10,525 nucleotides of DNA, from contig DYLI01000019.1 in assembly GCA_020722165.1 (NCBI GenBank), positions 1 to 10,525 of the forward strand, written 5' to 3'. Source of the stretch: Halothiobacillus neapolitanus (lineage in GTDB: Bacteria > Pseudomonadota > Gammaproteobacteria > Halothiobacillales > Halothiobacillaceae). The notes beneath the pieces were generated by a model, which was given only the letters and a program-made list of their open reading frames with translations, was not told the DNA's origin and did not search any database. A program made the translations under genes and the position numbers. Positions 1-5,557 of the stretch are shown piece by piece (the stretch's first letter is position 1; each line of letters opens with the position of its first letter).

Positions 1-341
1 AGTCGGCTGGTCATTTCATCAGGGGAAATATCGACCAGAAAGCCAAGGCGACCGAGGTTGATGCCAAGGACAGGTTTACCGTAGGCTGCAAGACTATGCG
101 CGGCGTGAATAAGTGTGCCATCCCCGCCGACGGCAATCACCAAATCGCTGCGCTGCCCGAGTTCGTCACGTGCGGCACGCGGATAGCCGCGCAAGCTTGC
201 ATGGTCGGGGAGGGTGGCTTGGTCGAGAAGTACCTTACGTCCGAGGCGGGTAAGGCAGGCGACAAGTCGCTCCAGCGTATCGAGGAGTCGATCATCCGAG
301 GCTTTAGCAAGCAGGCCGATAATATGGAATGAAGATGGCAT
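1..341 (-). CDS. nadK: NAD kinase, N-terminal part (cut by window edge)
   Basis: NAD kinase phosphorylates NAD to NADP with ATP (or polyphosphate) in the cytoplasm and is the only route to NADP in most bacteria. The first 113 codons are visible; the remaining C-terminal part lies beyond base 1. The signature GGDGT is at residues 72-76, preceded by a hydrophobic strand (DLVIAV), and the second family motif NLGRLGFL is at 95-102, as in E. coli NadK (GGDGN and NRGNLGFL). I chose the ATG at 339-341; an in-frame stop lies five codons upstream, and the only other in-frame option is a TTG four codons upstream. No good Shine-Dalgarno is visible, and a 7-bp hairpin ends three bases before the start codon. 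The gene lies 108 bp behind a tRNA gene on the same strand and could be co-transcribed with it or use a promoter I could not identify. The family call is firm; the start is less so. Confidence 0.93.
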   Translation of the reverse strand, partial: MPSSFHIIGLLAKASDDRLLDTLERLVACLTRLGRKVLLDQATLPDHASLRGYPRAARDELGQRSDLVIAVGGDGTLIHAAHSLAAYGKPVLGINLGRLGFLVDISPDEMTSR

Positions 342-343
342 GG

Positions 344-366
344 ACGTGTTCAATCATTTAACACGT
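344..366 (-). promoter_or_regulatory. Hairpin abutting the nadK start codon
   Basis: A perfect 7-bp inverted repeat (ACGTGTT 344-350 and AACACGT 360-366) with a 9-base loop ends two bases before the nadK ATG on the transcribed strand. It occupies the place where a ribosome-binding site would sit, and no clear purine-rich site is present. It could hinder initiation or be a weak processing structure after the upstream tRNA. No U-run follows, so it is not an intrinsic terminator. The structure is seen; any role is inference. Confidence 0.35.
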
Positions 367-449
367 TCTACGATAACAAAGCCCAAGGCGAGAGTGTATG
401 TTTTGCTGACTATGTGTGGTTATCGAACGACCAAGAGAGTTTAAATATC

Positions 450-526
<77 letters not shown>

Positions 527-602
527 GGGCGCGCATTCTAGCACTCCAGGTACAAATTCATGTACAAACTCTGTCACCTCTGACTCGCATGGATGAGCTG
601 GT

Positions 603-1070
603 ATGATCAGCTCTATGACTAAGATTATCAGTGTTGTATCGACCATTCCCGCACCACGAGCACGCAGTTTTTCTGCGCTAATGGAATTGTACGAGGAGAA
701 TTTCATTTTATTGCGTCGCCTTGCGCCGTCGATGACAAGTATGAGTGGCCAACTTTGCTCACAAGGGCGTGGTGGCTTGCCGCTGTACATAGAAGTGCTT
801 GAGCAGGATAAATTCACGACAGTGTTGCGGATGTTTTACCGTCTCCCCTCAGAAAATGGTGCGGTCAGCGAAGCTCCCAATGTTCATGTGCGCATTTACC
901 ATGATGCAAATGTCGCAGAGGCGGTTGCGGGTCGTTTAGGTGGGCGGGATTGTTTGGCGTTGAGCCGTTCAGGTGAACGCTGTTTAGATGTGCGCTGGCG
1001 TTTGAATCGTTTTTTATACAAGTGGCTGCGCTATTTGCTTTTCCGCCAACACCATTTCCCCACGTGCTGA
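603..1070 (+). CDS. DUF1249 family protein (YqiB-like)
   Basis: The 155-residue cytoplasmic protein belongs to DUF1249, whose E. coli member is YqiB; the function is unknown. The match runs from about residue 22 to the end. Shared elements are a helix with MELYEENF..LRRLAP (27-42; E. coli has MRLCEMNFSQLRRLLP), a central beta-rich section, VRIYHDANVAEA at 96-107 (E. coli VRLYHDAMVAEV), and a basic tail with RFLYKWLRYLL (136-146; E. coli QFLADWLRYCL). About 20 N-terminal residues exceed the E. coli protein, so the start at 603 may be too early. Its ribosome site is weak (GAG about 6 bases upstream), and the ATG at 615 has none. In E. coli yqiB sits with cpdA, nudF and parE; here it stands alone between a tRNA on the other strand and the isc operon, 107 bp before iscR. 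It is not clearly part of that operon, because a promoter lies in the gap. Confidence 0.85.
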   Translation: MISSMTKIISVVSTIPAPRARSFSALMELYEENFILLRRLAPSMTSMSGQLCSQGRGGLPLYIEVLEQDKFTTVLRMFYRLPSENGAVSEAPNVHVRIYHDANVAEAVAGRLGGRDCLALSRSGERCLDVRWRLNRFLYKWLRYLLFRQHHFPTC

Positions 1071-1087
1071 ACTTTTAAGTTGAATTC

Positions 1088-1116
1088 TTGACTAAATTGC
1101 TCAGGAAGACTAAATT
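1088..1116 (+). promoter_or_regulatory. isc operon promoter with two IscR-type boxes
   Basis: TTGACT (1088-1093) and TAAATT (1111-1116) are separated by 17 bp, a good sigma-70 arrangement. The nonamer GACTAAATT occurs twice, at 1090-1098 and 1108-1116, 18 bp apart, so one copy covers the -35 and the other the -10. The first copy continues as GCTCAGGAA and gives a fair match to the type 1 IscR consensus of E. coli (YYGACTRWWWYAGTCRR...). The second copy is followed by CCTGAC. Binding over both promoter elements would repress iscRSU, as known for IscR autoregulation. The promoter and repeats are seen; IscR binding is inferred from family knowledge. Confidence 0.7.
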
Positions 1117-1177
1117 CCTGACAAAGGAGCTAAGGTAAAGCCGAGCTCATCAATTTAAGTTACCGGGAGGCATCGCC

Positions 1178-1648
1178 ATGAGAGTATCTACAAAATCACG
1201 TCATGCGATTACGGCCATGATGCACCTTGCGGCACACGGCGGCCGCGGGCCTATGACCTTGTCGGATATTGCACAAGTTCAGGGAATGTCTTTGTCTTAT
1301 TTGGAGCAGCTTTTTTCCCGCTTGCGCAAGCATGGCCTCGTCAGCGGCGTGCGCGGCCCGGGGGGAGGGTATTGCCTTGCCGCGCATCCATCCGAAATTA
1401 ATTTAGCGCAAATTATGGATGCGGTTGATGACCGATCGCAGGCTGAGCGTGAGCGTTTTTTTGCATCATACCGCCGTGGTGCGCGCGGTGAAGCGCATGA
1501 TATGTGGCACGATTTCAGCCGAAAATTATACGAATTTCTTGCAGACATGAGCTTGGAAGATTTCTTGCGTTCACAGGCTCCAACATTAAGTGCGCCTGCG
1601 ACTGTTCGCAGCGTCGTGCCTATGAGCGTGGCCTCACAGGCTGCTTGA
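1178..1648 (+). CDS. iscR: IscR-like Rrf2 family regulator lacking the cluster cysteines
   Basis: Rrf2-family winged-helix repressor, 156 residues (E. coli IscR 162). It aligns without gaps to E. coli IscR over about the first 120 residues. The DNA-binding half is nearly identical (MSLSYLEQLFSRLRKHGLVSGVRGPGGGY, residues 37-65 overall), including Glu43, which sets site selectivity in E. coli. The [2Fe-2S] ligands Cys92, Cys98 and Cys104 are replaced by Glu92, Tyr98 and Gly104, while His107 and the following Trp110 are kept. The only cysteine is Cys66, in the wing. The C-terminal tail also differs from E. coli. The start is supported by GGGAGG at 1165-1170, seven bases upstream. It heads iscRSU, with 41 bp to iscS, and its promoter carries IscR-like boxes, so autoregulation is likely. 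Without the cysteines it should not bind a cluster in the known way and may act constitutively as an apo-regulator or respond to another signal. Family is certain; sensing mode is open. Confidence 0.92.
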   Translation: MRVSTKSRHAITAMMHLAAHGGRGPMTLSDIAQVQGMSLSYLEQLFSRLRKHGLVSGVRGPGGGYCLAAHPSEINLAQIMDAVDDRSQAERERFFASYRRGARGEAHDMWHDFSRKLYEFLADMSLEDFLRSQAPTLSAPATVRSVVPMSVASQAA

Positions 1649-1689
1649 TTAACGATTGTGCTTGCCGCTTTTAAAACCGAGAACTAGAA

Positions 1690-2910
1690 ATGACGCTTAA
1701 AATCCCGATTTATCTTGATTACAGCGCCACAACGCCCGTTGATGAGCGTGTGGCAAAAAAAATGTGCGATTGTCTCACCGCAGAAGGTAACTTTGGTAAC
1801 CCTGCGTCGCGTTCGCATGTTTTCGGTTGGAAGGCTGAAGAAGCCGTCGAAGATGCTCGCGATCAAGTCGCGGCGCTGGTCGGTGCGGATGCTAAAGAAA
1901 TTGTTTGGACATCTGGAGCCACCGAGTCTAACAATCTCGCCATTAAAGGCGCTGCGCAGTTTTACAAGAAAAAAGGCCGCCATATTGTCACCATGACCAC
2001 CGAGCACAAGGCTGTGATCGACACCTGCCGCGCATTGGAGCGTGAAGGGTTTGAAGTGACTTACCTTGATCCGGAACCGAATGGTTTGATGGACATTGAT
2101 AAATTCAAGGCTGCATTGCGTGACGACACCGTTTTGGCCTCGGTCATGTTCGTGAATAACGAAATCGGCGTGGTGCAAGATATTGCTCAACTTGGCTCGA
2201 TCTGTCGCGAAAAAGGTATCATTTTTCATGTCGATGCTGCGCAAGCCACGGGCAAGGTCAAAATTGACCTGGAAAATCTCCCCGTTGATTTAATGAGTTT
2301 TTGTGCGCACAAAACCTATGGTCCAAAAGGTATCGGTGCTTTATATGTGCGCCGTAAACCACGTATTCGCGTTGAGGCGCAAACACACGGAGGAGGGCAC
2401 GAGCGCGGAATGCGTTCAGGCACGTTGGCAACCCATCAAATTGTCGGCATGGGAGAGGCTTTCCGTCTCGCAGGCCTTGAAATGGCGAGTGAAAACGAAC
2501 GTATTCGTATGCTGCGCGACCGCCTGTGGGCAGGTTTGCAGGATATGGAAGAAGTCTATTTGAACGGGGATTTTGAACAGCGCGTGCCTCACAACCTGAA
2601 TGTCAGTTTCAATTATGTTGAAGGTGAATCGTTGATTATGGCGCTGAAAGACATTGCGGTGTCTTCTGGCTCGGCGTGTACCTCGGCCAGTTTGGAACCC
2701 AGCTATGTTTTACGCGCTTTAGGGCGTAACGATGAGCTTGCCCATAGTTCGATTCGCTTTACGTTTGGTCGTTACACTACCGCCGAAGAAATTGATTATG
2801 TCATCGCCTTGGTAAAGCGTGCAGTTGGAAAGTTACGCGAGCTTTCACCGTTGTGGGAAATGTACAAAGACGGTATCGACCTGAGCAGCGTCCAGTGGGC
2901 GCATCACTAA
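1690..2910 (+). CDS. iscS: Cysteine desulfurase IscS
   Basis: PLP-dependent class V aminotransferase-fold enzyme that converts cysteine to alanine and passes the sulfur, as a persulfide, to IscU and to tRNA-thiolation and cofactor pathways. Its 406 residues match E. coli IscS (404) throughout with a two-residue offset. The N-terminal motif is YLDYSATTP (8-16). TEHKAV carries the catalytic His106, CAHKTYGPKG the PLP lysine Lys208, and SGSACTSASLEP the sulfur-accepting Cys330 on its mobile loop. The end, SPLWEMYKDGIDLSSVQWAHH (residues 386-406), is the IscU-docking tail typical of IscS rather than NifS or SufS. The start ATG at 1690 has only a weak GAGAA-type ribosome site; no better in-frame start was seen. 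It follows iscR by 41 bp and precedes iscU by 27 bp. All key residues are intact. Confidence 0.98.
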   Translation: MTLKIPIYLDYSATTPVDERVAKKMCDCLTAEGNFGNPASRSHVFGWKAEEAVEDARDQVAALVGADAKEIVWTSGATESNNLAIKGAAQFYKKKGRHIVTMTTEHKAVIDTCRALEREGFEVTYLDPEPNGLMDIDKFKAALRDDTVLASVMFVNNEIGVVQDIAQLGSICREKGIIFHVDAAQATGKVKIDLENLPVDLMSFCAHKTYGPKGIGALYVRRKPRIRVEAQTHGGGHERGMRSGTLATHQIVGMGEAFRLAGLEMASENERIRMLRDRLWAGLQDMEEVYLNGDFEQRVPHNLNVSFNYVEGESLIMALKDIAVSSGSACTSASLEPSYVLRALGRNDELAHSSIRFTFGRYTTAEEIDYVIALVKRAVGKLRELSPLWEMYKDGIDLSSVQWAHH

Positions 2911-2937
2911 GTCTTATTAAATCAAGAGGATACGATC

Positions 2938-3324
2938 ATGGCATATACAGAAAAGGTTATTGATCACTACGAAAATCCACGTAATGTGGGCAGCATGGAC
3001 AAGGAAGATCCGAGTGTCGGCACAGGCATGGTCGGTGCGCCAGCATGTGGTGATGTCATGCGCCTACAGATCAAGGTCAATGAACAAGGCATTATTGAAG
3101 ATGCGAAATTCAAAACCTACGGTTGCGGTTCGGCGATTGCATCCAGTTCGCTAGTAACTGAATGGGTCAAGGGTAAGACCTTGGACGAAGTGAAGATGAT
3201 TCGGAATAAGGACATTGCCGAAGAGCTTGAACTACCGCCGGTGAAGATTCACTGTTCGGTACTCGCTGAAGATGCCATTGCGGCAGCGATTGCCGATTAT
3301 CAGAGCAAGCATGTAGCGGCTTAA
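2938..3324 (+). CDS. iscU: Iron-sulfur cluster scaffold IscU
   Basis: Scaffold on which [2Fe-2S] and [4Fe-4S] clusters are built from iron and IscS-derived sulfur before transfer to apoproteins. It has the standard length (128 residues, as in E. coli) and all ligands: Cys37 and Asp39 in PACGD, Cys63 in YGCGSAIAS, and His105-Cys106 in the LPPVKIHCS segment. The LPPVK sequence (99-103) is the recognition site for the Hsp70 chaperone HscA, so HscA/HscB are expected elsewhere in the genome even though they are absent here. AGAGGA lies seven bases before the ATG, a strong ribosome site. It is the last gene of the operon: a strong intrinsic terminator starts 25 bp after the stop. In most gammaproteobacteria iscA-hscB-hscA-fdx would follow; here they do not. 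Confidence 0.98.
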   Translation: MAYTEKVIDHYENPRNVGSMDKEDPSVGTGMVGAPACGDVMRLQIKVNEQGIIEDAKFKTYGCGSAIASSSLVTEWVKGKTLDEVKMIRNKDIAEELELPPVKIHCSVLAEDAIAAAIADYQSKHVAA

Positions 3325-3348
3325 CGTTGTTTTAAGCCCAATGATGCC

Positions 3349-3385
3349 AAAAGGCCTTGTCACATCATGTGACAAGGCCTTTTTT
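3349..3385 (+). terminator. Intrinsic terminator of the iscRSU operon
   Basis: A perfect 16-bp stem (3349-3364 paired with 3368-3383) with a 3-base TCA loop runs straight into a T-tract (3379-3385 includes six Ts). The stem reads AAAAGGCCTTGTCACA and its complement. It lies 25 bp after the iscU stop and shows that the isc operon ends after iscU. Read from the other strand it has only four terminal Ts, so it would be a poor terminator for the convergent gene at 3620-4123. Confidence 0.93.
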
Positions 3386-3401
3386 GTGGATCACAATCCA
3401 C
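3386..3401. repeat. Short perfect hairpin directly after the terminator
   Basis: GTGGAT and ATCCAC pair around a CACA loop, a 6-bp stem that starts at the base following the terminator T-run. No T-run follows it. It may stabilise or back up the terminator, or be chance. No gene was found between 3325 and 3619; the region holds the terminator, this hairpin and the two repeats listed next. Confidence 0.35.
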
Positions 3402-3452
3402 ACCACAAACCGCGCATAATGTATATTATGTTAAATCATGACTGTGATGACT

Positions 3453-3479
3453 AAGCAGGCCATTTTTAAATGTCTGCTT
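3453..3479. repeat. Imperfect inverted repeat in the isc / exported-protein gap
   Basis: AAGCAG (3453-3458) pairs with CTGCTT (3474-3479), and CATTT (3461-3465) with AAATG (3468-3472), with a small internal loop between the two helices. The loop at the tip would be only two bases, so the inner helix is probably partly open. It could be an operator-like palindrome or a weak RNA fold; no T-run follows on either strand. Confidence 0.3.
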
Positions 3480-3514
3480 CGTTAGAATTGAGAATGGTCA
3501 GTATTATTCATGAA

Positions 3515-3562
3515 TCCGTTCCGCTCTGGGCTTATCGTAGAGCCACGCTCAGCATGAACGGA
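3515..3562. repeat. REP-like palindromic element
   Basis: TCCGTTC (3515-3521) and GAACGGA (3556-3562) form a 7-bp outer stem. Inside it, GGCT (3529-3532) and AGCC (3541-3544) pair around a TATCGTAG loop, with imperfect pairing between the two stems. On the minus strand the element begins CCGTTCATGCTGAGC, which resembles the intergenic palindromes of the form CCGTTCATGCTGAGC...GAACGG that are common in proteobacterial genomes. It lies between two convergent genes, a typical REP location. The structure is seen; membership of a dispersed family needs the whole genome. Confidence 0.5.
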
Positions 3563-3619
3563 ATTATTGCTTGATTGCCGTTGATTAACGCCGGATCAAT
3601 ACATTTTTTCAATTAGCAG

Positions 3620-4123
3620 TCACTGTGGATTTGCCGACGGCACAGGAGCCGCGTTACCCAGCGCAGCCGACAACTGACTTGCCTCGGTTTCCTTGAATTG
3701 CTGAATTGACTTCACCTTGCCTGACTCAACGCCAATCACAGTGACGCTATCCACGGCGCGCGGCAACATTTCTGTTTGTGCTTTTTCTGCTCCAATGGCA
3801 ATGCGATAAGCGTAGTCACGCATTTTGGGTAATGCGACCATGCTGGTGATAAACCCCGGCATAGCGCTGATGTCGGCAATGTAGACCATCTTGCGCTGGC
3901 TCATATAGTCCGCCGCTTGTTGCTTAAGCAGGCCATTAATCATTTCCGCCGCTGATTTATCCGCAGTAAATACGATTAGACGCGTATCGGCAGGCAGTGG
4001 GAACGGCTTGTCATGTTGATCGTTCAGCTGAAAAGTTGGTACTGCATCACCAACTTTGAGCGTTGGGACTTCCGCGAACGCGACCACGGGGATAAGCAAA
4101 AGAGCAGCTAATAAAACACGCAT
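3620..4123 (-). CDS. Exported thioredoxin-like protein without cysteines
   Basis: The predicted 167-residue protein starts with a signal peptide: MR, a hydrophobic run (VLLAALLLIPVV, residues 3-14) and an AFA cleavage site before Glu18, so it should be periplasmic. The mature part opens with LKVGDAVPTFQLNDQHDKPF, the entry strand and turn of AhpC/TSA/TlpA-type thioredoxin folds. IVFTADKSAAEMINGLL follows, where a redox protein would have CxxC or a peroxidatic Cys. There is no cysteine in the whole protein, so a thiol redox role is unlikely; a binding, chaperone or structural role is possible. Similar small proteobacterial proteins are uncharacterised. I placed the start at the ATG at 4121-4123: the Shine-Dalgarno AGGAG (4130-4134) is six bases upstream of it but touches the other ATG at 4129. 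The gene follows hemL by about 100 bp with a probable terminator between, so it is likely separately transcribed. Confidence 0.75.
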   Translation of the reverse strand: MRVLLAALLLIPVVAFAEVPTLKVGDAVPTFQLNDQHDKPFPLPADTRLIVFTADKSAAEMINGLLKQQAADYMSQRKMVYIADISAMPGFITSMVALPKMRDYAYRIAIGAEKAQTEMLPRAVDSVTVIGVESGKVKSIQQFKETEASQLSAALGNAAPVPSANPQ

Positions 4124-4129
4124 TTTCAT

Positions 4130-4134
4130 CTCCT
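4130..4134 (-). promoter_or_regulatory. Shine-Dalgarno that decides the start of the exported protein
   Basis: AGGAG on the minus strand ends directly against an ATG at 4129 (no spacer) and is six bases from the next in-frame ATG at 4123. Only the second gives workable spacing, so translation most likely starts there and the protein begins MRVLL rather than MKMRVLL. The signal peptide is complete either way. Confidence 0.65.
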
Positions 4135-4185
4135 GATGAACTCAAACAGCCAAAGAAAAACAGTACTGATTTATAGCCCTATTTC

Positions 4186-4214
4186 AAAAAATAATCACCA
4201 CTGTAAAGCAGGGT
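4186..4214 (-). terminator. Probable weak intrinsic terminator after hemL
   Basis: On the minus strand ACCCTG and CAGTGGT pair with one bulged base around a CTTTA loop. The stem is followed by GATTATTTTTT, a near-continuous T-tract. It begins about 12 bp after the hemL stop and separates hemL from the exported-protein gene. The short, bulged stem makes partial read-through likely. Confidence 0.45.
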
Positions 4215-4226
4215 TTTGCGCGGAAA

Positions 4227-5513
4227 TCAGGCTTGCATTTGCTTGAACACACAGCGTGCTGCATCCACTGCCGCATCAATATCCGCGCAACCATGCGCAC
4301 CCGAAACAAAGCCGGCTTCATACGCACTCGGTGCAAGATAGACACCCTGCTCCAACATGCCGTGGAAAAATGCCTTGAAACGCGGCATGTTGCAGCGCCC
4401 TGACCCTGCAAAATCCGTTACGCGAGCATCATCGGTAAAGAACAGCCCAAACATTCCACCTACATTATTCGTCGTTAAACCAATGCCCGCATCCGCTGCG
4501 GCATCACGCAGACCGTCACACAGGTTTTGTGTGCGTGCGGCCAAGGTTTCATAAAAACCCGGCTCCATCACCAGCGCCATGGTTGCCAGACCTGCAGCCA
4601 TAGCCACCGGGTTGCCCGAAAGTGTCCCGGCCTGATACACCGGCCCAAGCGGCGCGATGTATTCCATAATTTCACGCCGCCCGCCGAACGCACCCACCGG
4701 CATCCCACCGCCAACAACCTTGCCCAGCGTGGTCAAATCAGGCAGCACGCCGTAATGCTCTTGCGCGCCACCAAGCGCCACGCGGAAACCCGTCATCACC
4801 TCATCAAAAATAAGCACAGCACCATGTTGGGTACAAAGCGCGCGTAAACCTTCGAGGAAGCCCGGCTCGGGCAAAATGCAGTTCATATTGCCCGCCACCG
4901 GCTCGACGATCACACAAGCAATCTCGCTGCCTTTTTCGGCAAATAGCTGCTCGGCTTGCGCCAGATTGTTGTAATCCAGCGTTAAAGTCAGTGCCGCAAG
5001 CGCCTCCGGCACACCTGGCGAACTTGGCACGCCTAGGGTCAACATGCCTGAGCCTGCCTTCACCAACAGCGAATCGCTGTGCCCGTGATAGCAACCTTCA
5101 AACTTCACAATCGTCTCGCGCCCGGTATAGCCACGCGCCAGACGAATCGCGCTCATCGTCGCCTCCGTACCCGAGCTGGTCATGCGTACCATTTCCAACG
5201 ACGGCACAATCTCGCACAACAAATCCGCCATCGTGGTTTCCGCCTGGGTGGGCGCACCAAACGACAAGCCGCGCTCGGCTGCTTTTTTAACCGCATCAAT
5301 GACGTTGGGGTGCGCATGACCGGCAATCATCGGCCCCCATGAGCCGACAAAATCCACATAACGCTTGTCGTCCACATCAAACACATAGGCACCCTGCGCA
5401 CGCTCAAAAAACACTGGGTCGCCACCAACACCGCGAAATGCACGCACCGGGGAATTTACGCCGCCGGGGATGTGTTTTTGGGCTTGAACGAAAAGATCGT
5501 GTGAACGGGACAT
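4227..5513 (-). CDS. hemL: Glutamate-1-semialdehyde 2,1-aminomutase
   Basis: PLP enzyme that converts glutamate-1-semialdehyde to 5-aminolevulinate, the second step of the C5 route to haem, sirohaem and cobalamin. At 428 residues it matches E. coli HemL (426) end to end. Visible marks are IPGGVNSPVRAF (15-26), the GxxxxHPNV segment near 65-71, SSGTEATMSAIRLAR (113-127), the DEVMTGFR substrate/PLP loop (237-244) and the Schiff-base lysine Lys265 in TLGKVVGGGMPVGAFGG. The reading frame is open up to an ATG at 5558, but that would add 15 residues not found in the family. The ATG at 5511-5513 is preceded by AGGAG with an 8-base spacer and gives the usual MSRSHDLF start. thiE ends 44 bp upstream; thiE-hemL pairs are common in gammaproteobacteria. 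It is the last gene of the operon before a probable weak terminator. Confidence 0.97.
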   Translation of the reverse strand: MSRSHDLFVQAQKHIPGGVNSPVRAFRGVGGDPVFFERAQGAYVFDVDDKRYVDFVGSWGPMIAGHAHPNVIDAVKKAAERGLSFGAPTQAETTMADLLCEIVPSLEMVRMTSSGTEATMSAIRLARGYTGRETIVKFEGCYHGHSDSLLVKAGSGMLTLGVPSSPGVPEALAALTLTLDYNNLAQAEQLFAEKGSEIACVIVEPVAGNMNCILPEPGFLEGLRALCTQHGAVLIFDEVMTGFRVALGGAQEHYGVLPDLTTLGKVVGGGMPVGAFGGRREIMEYIAPLGPVYQAGTLSGNPVAMAAGLATMALVMEPGFYETLAARTQNLCDGLRDAAADAGIGLTTNNVGGMFGLFFTDDARVTDFAGSGRCNMPRFKAFFHGMLEQGVYLAPSAYEAGFVSGAHGCADIDAAVDAARCVFKQMQA

Positions 5514-5521
5514 GCGGGCGG

Positions 5522-5526
5522 CTCCT
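5522..5526 (-). promoter_or_regulatory. Shine-Dalgarno that decides the hemL start
   Basis: AGGAG on the minus strand, eight bases before the ATG at 5513. It supports the short family-typical HemL over the 15-residue longer reading from 5558, which would start just inside the thiE stop codon and has no comparable site. Confidence 0.8.
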
Positions 5527-5557
5527 GATATGACGAAGAAGTTTTGAGTGGCGGGCA

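Noticed and set aside
1684..2244. 186-codon minus-strand frame opposite iscS
   Set aside because: It is a mirror of the strongly conserved iscS frame; no ribosome site and no recognisable domain.
3359..3373. GTCACATCATGTGAC as an operator resembling a CRP or FNR site
   Set aside because: It is the tip of the perfect terminator stem, and the half-site order is reversed relative to the CRP consensus.
3510..3557. 15-codon plus-strand ORF starting MNPFRS in the intergenic gap
   Set aside because: It lies inside the palindromic REP-like element and has no ribosome site.
4186..4190. Promoter for the exported-protein gene around the TATAAA on the minus strand (near 4170-4175)
   Set aside because: The -10-like hexamer is present, but no -35 lies at acceptable spacing.
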